Assembly: GCA_039808885.1 (NCBI GenBank) | Contig: JBDHTX010000018.1 | Span: forward strand, 20,637-84,636 | DNA from: Dongia_A sp039808885 | Lineage (GTDB): Bacteria; Pseudomonadota; Alphaproteobacteria; Dongiales; Dongiaceae | Reading direction: 5' to 3' | DNA length: 64,000 nucleotides | Shown here: piece after piece, positions 63,662 to 64,000 of the stretch | Layout: each line of letters opens with the position of its first letter | Position numbering within the stretch: the stretch's first letter is position 1 | Made by a program: the position numbers and the translations under genes | The notes under the pieces: model-generated | The model's database searches: none | What the model was told of the DNA's origin: nothing | What the model saw: the letters and a program-made list of their open reading frames with translations, nothing else

Positions 63662-64000
63662 ATGGCCAGGTCCGAACCCTCTCGATGGCAGTTCGACGAT
63701 TGCGTGCTCGACGCGGCGGCGTTCGAGCTGCGCCGCGCCGGCGCCGTCTGCGAGATCGAGCCGCAGGTGCTGGAGCTGCTGCTCTACCTGGCGCGCCATC
63801 CCGACCAGTTGATCACCAAGGACGACCTGATCCGCGACGTCTGGGGCGGGCGCGTGGTCGGCGATTCGACCCTGGCCAGCCGCATCAAGTCGGCCCGCCG
63901 CGCCATCGGCGACGACGGCCACCAGCAGCGCCGCATCCGCACCGTGCATGGCCGCGGCGTGCGCTTCGTCGGCGGCGCCGCGGCGCCCGAGGCGCCCGGC
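63662..64000 (+). CDS. OmpR/CadC-type winged-helix regulator, truncated by window edge
   Basis: 113 residues are visible; the gene runs off the window. They form a trans_reg_C winged helix: FELRRAGAVCEIEPQVLELLLYLARHPDQLITKDDLI and RVVGDSTLASRIKSARRAIGDDG, ending in RTVHGRGVRFVG. The lack of a receiver domain suggests a CadC-like or adenylate-cyclase/TPR-type regulator. GGGGAG precedes the ATG. It may control the adjacent autotransporter. Confidence 0.8.
   Translation, partial: MARSEPSRWQFDDCVLDAAAFELRRAGAVCEIEPQVLELLLYLARHPDQLITKDDLIRDVWGGRVVGDSTLASRIKSARRAIGDDGHQQRRIRTVHGRGVRFVGGAAAPEAPG

Overview
The window is GC-rich, densely coded bacterial chromosome. It looks alphaproteobacterial, with a Rhodospirillales-like gene set, because it holds hemE-hemH-hemJ, rho, ppsR-maf-aroE-coaE, mnmE-mnmG-rsmG-parA-parB, and parS sites of the form TGTTTCACGTGAAACA built into mnmG and rsmG. 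No rRNA, confident tRNA, CRISPR array or classical transposase was seen. I could not assign a species.

Layout. 1-9 kb: partial methyltransferase, MBL-fold hydrolase, MFS and TSUP transporters, a TetR/SnoaL-like pair, a divergent FMN reductase/HxlR pair, a GIY-YIG nuclease, and an acetylpolyamine amidohydrolase/nitrilase pair. 9-13 kb: three DMT exporters in a row and a VIT-family transporter. 13-25 kb: cytochrome c, glutathione synthetase, D-amino-acid dehydrogenase, VOC protein, SirB1-like protein, BON lipoprotein, YraN, RsmI, divergent LpoA-like lipoprotein, a second GIY-YIG nuclease and a quinone oxidoreductase. 25-30 kb: TetR, D-cysteine desulfhydrase, two fasciclin proteins and a PAS protein. 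30-42 kb: housekeeping block, with rho/hemJ/hemH/hemE leftward and ppsR/maf/aroE/coaE rightward; the hemE-ppsR gap is my preferred oriC candidate. 42-47 kb: acyltransferase-like protein, VOC-cupin fusion, nitronate monooxygenase-like protein and AraC/GyrI-like regulator. 46.9-48.7 kb: an AT-rich foreign-looking island with a YjzC-like small protein and a RhuM protein. 48.7-52.7 kb: CmcJ-like oxidoreductase and small or secreted proteins. 52.8-58.9 kb: mnmE-mnmG-rsmG-parA-parB with two parS sites. 59-64 kb: cupin protein, large autotransporter and a truncated winged-helix regulator.

The most striking signal is a palindromic element system. Both GIY-YIG genes lie alone between inverted copies of a hairpin-forming repeat (29-bp perfect inverted repeats at 6387-6415/6757-6785; 34-48-bp copies at 24134-24181/24486-24519), and each is followed by one extra copy in the first orientation. 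The same half-repeats occur elsewhere as tail-to-tail pairs of about 75-115 bp with no gene (5063-5175, 33974-34049, 35834-35927, 38444-38526, 43198-43289, 44559-44649) and as solo copies. This resembles an autonomous/non-autonomous mobile family built on a single-domain GIY-YIG nuclease instead of a RAYT-type transposase. The mobility part is inference. At least two other palindromic repeat families, with CCTTCCCCC or CCCTCCCCC arms, are also scattered in intergenic gaps.
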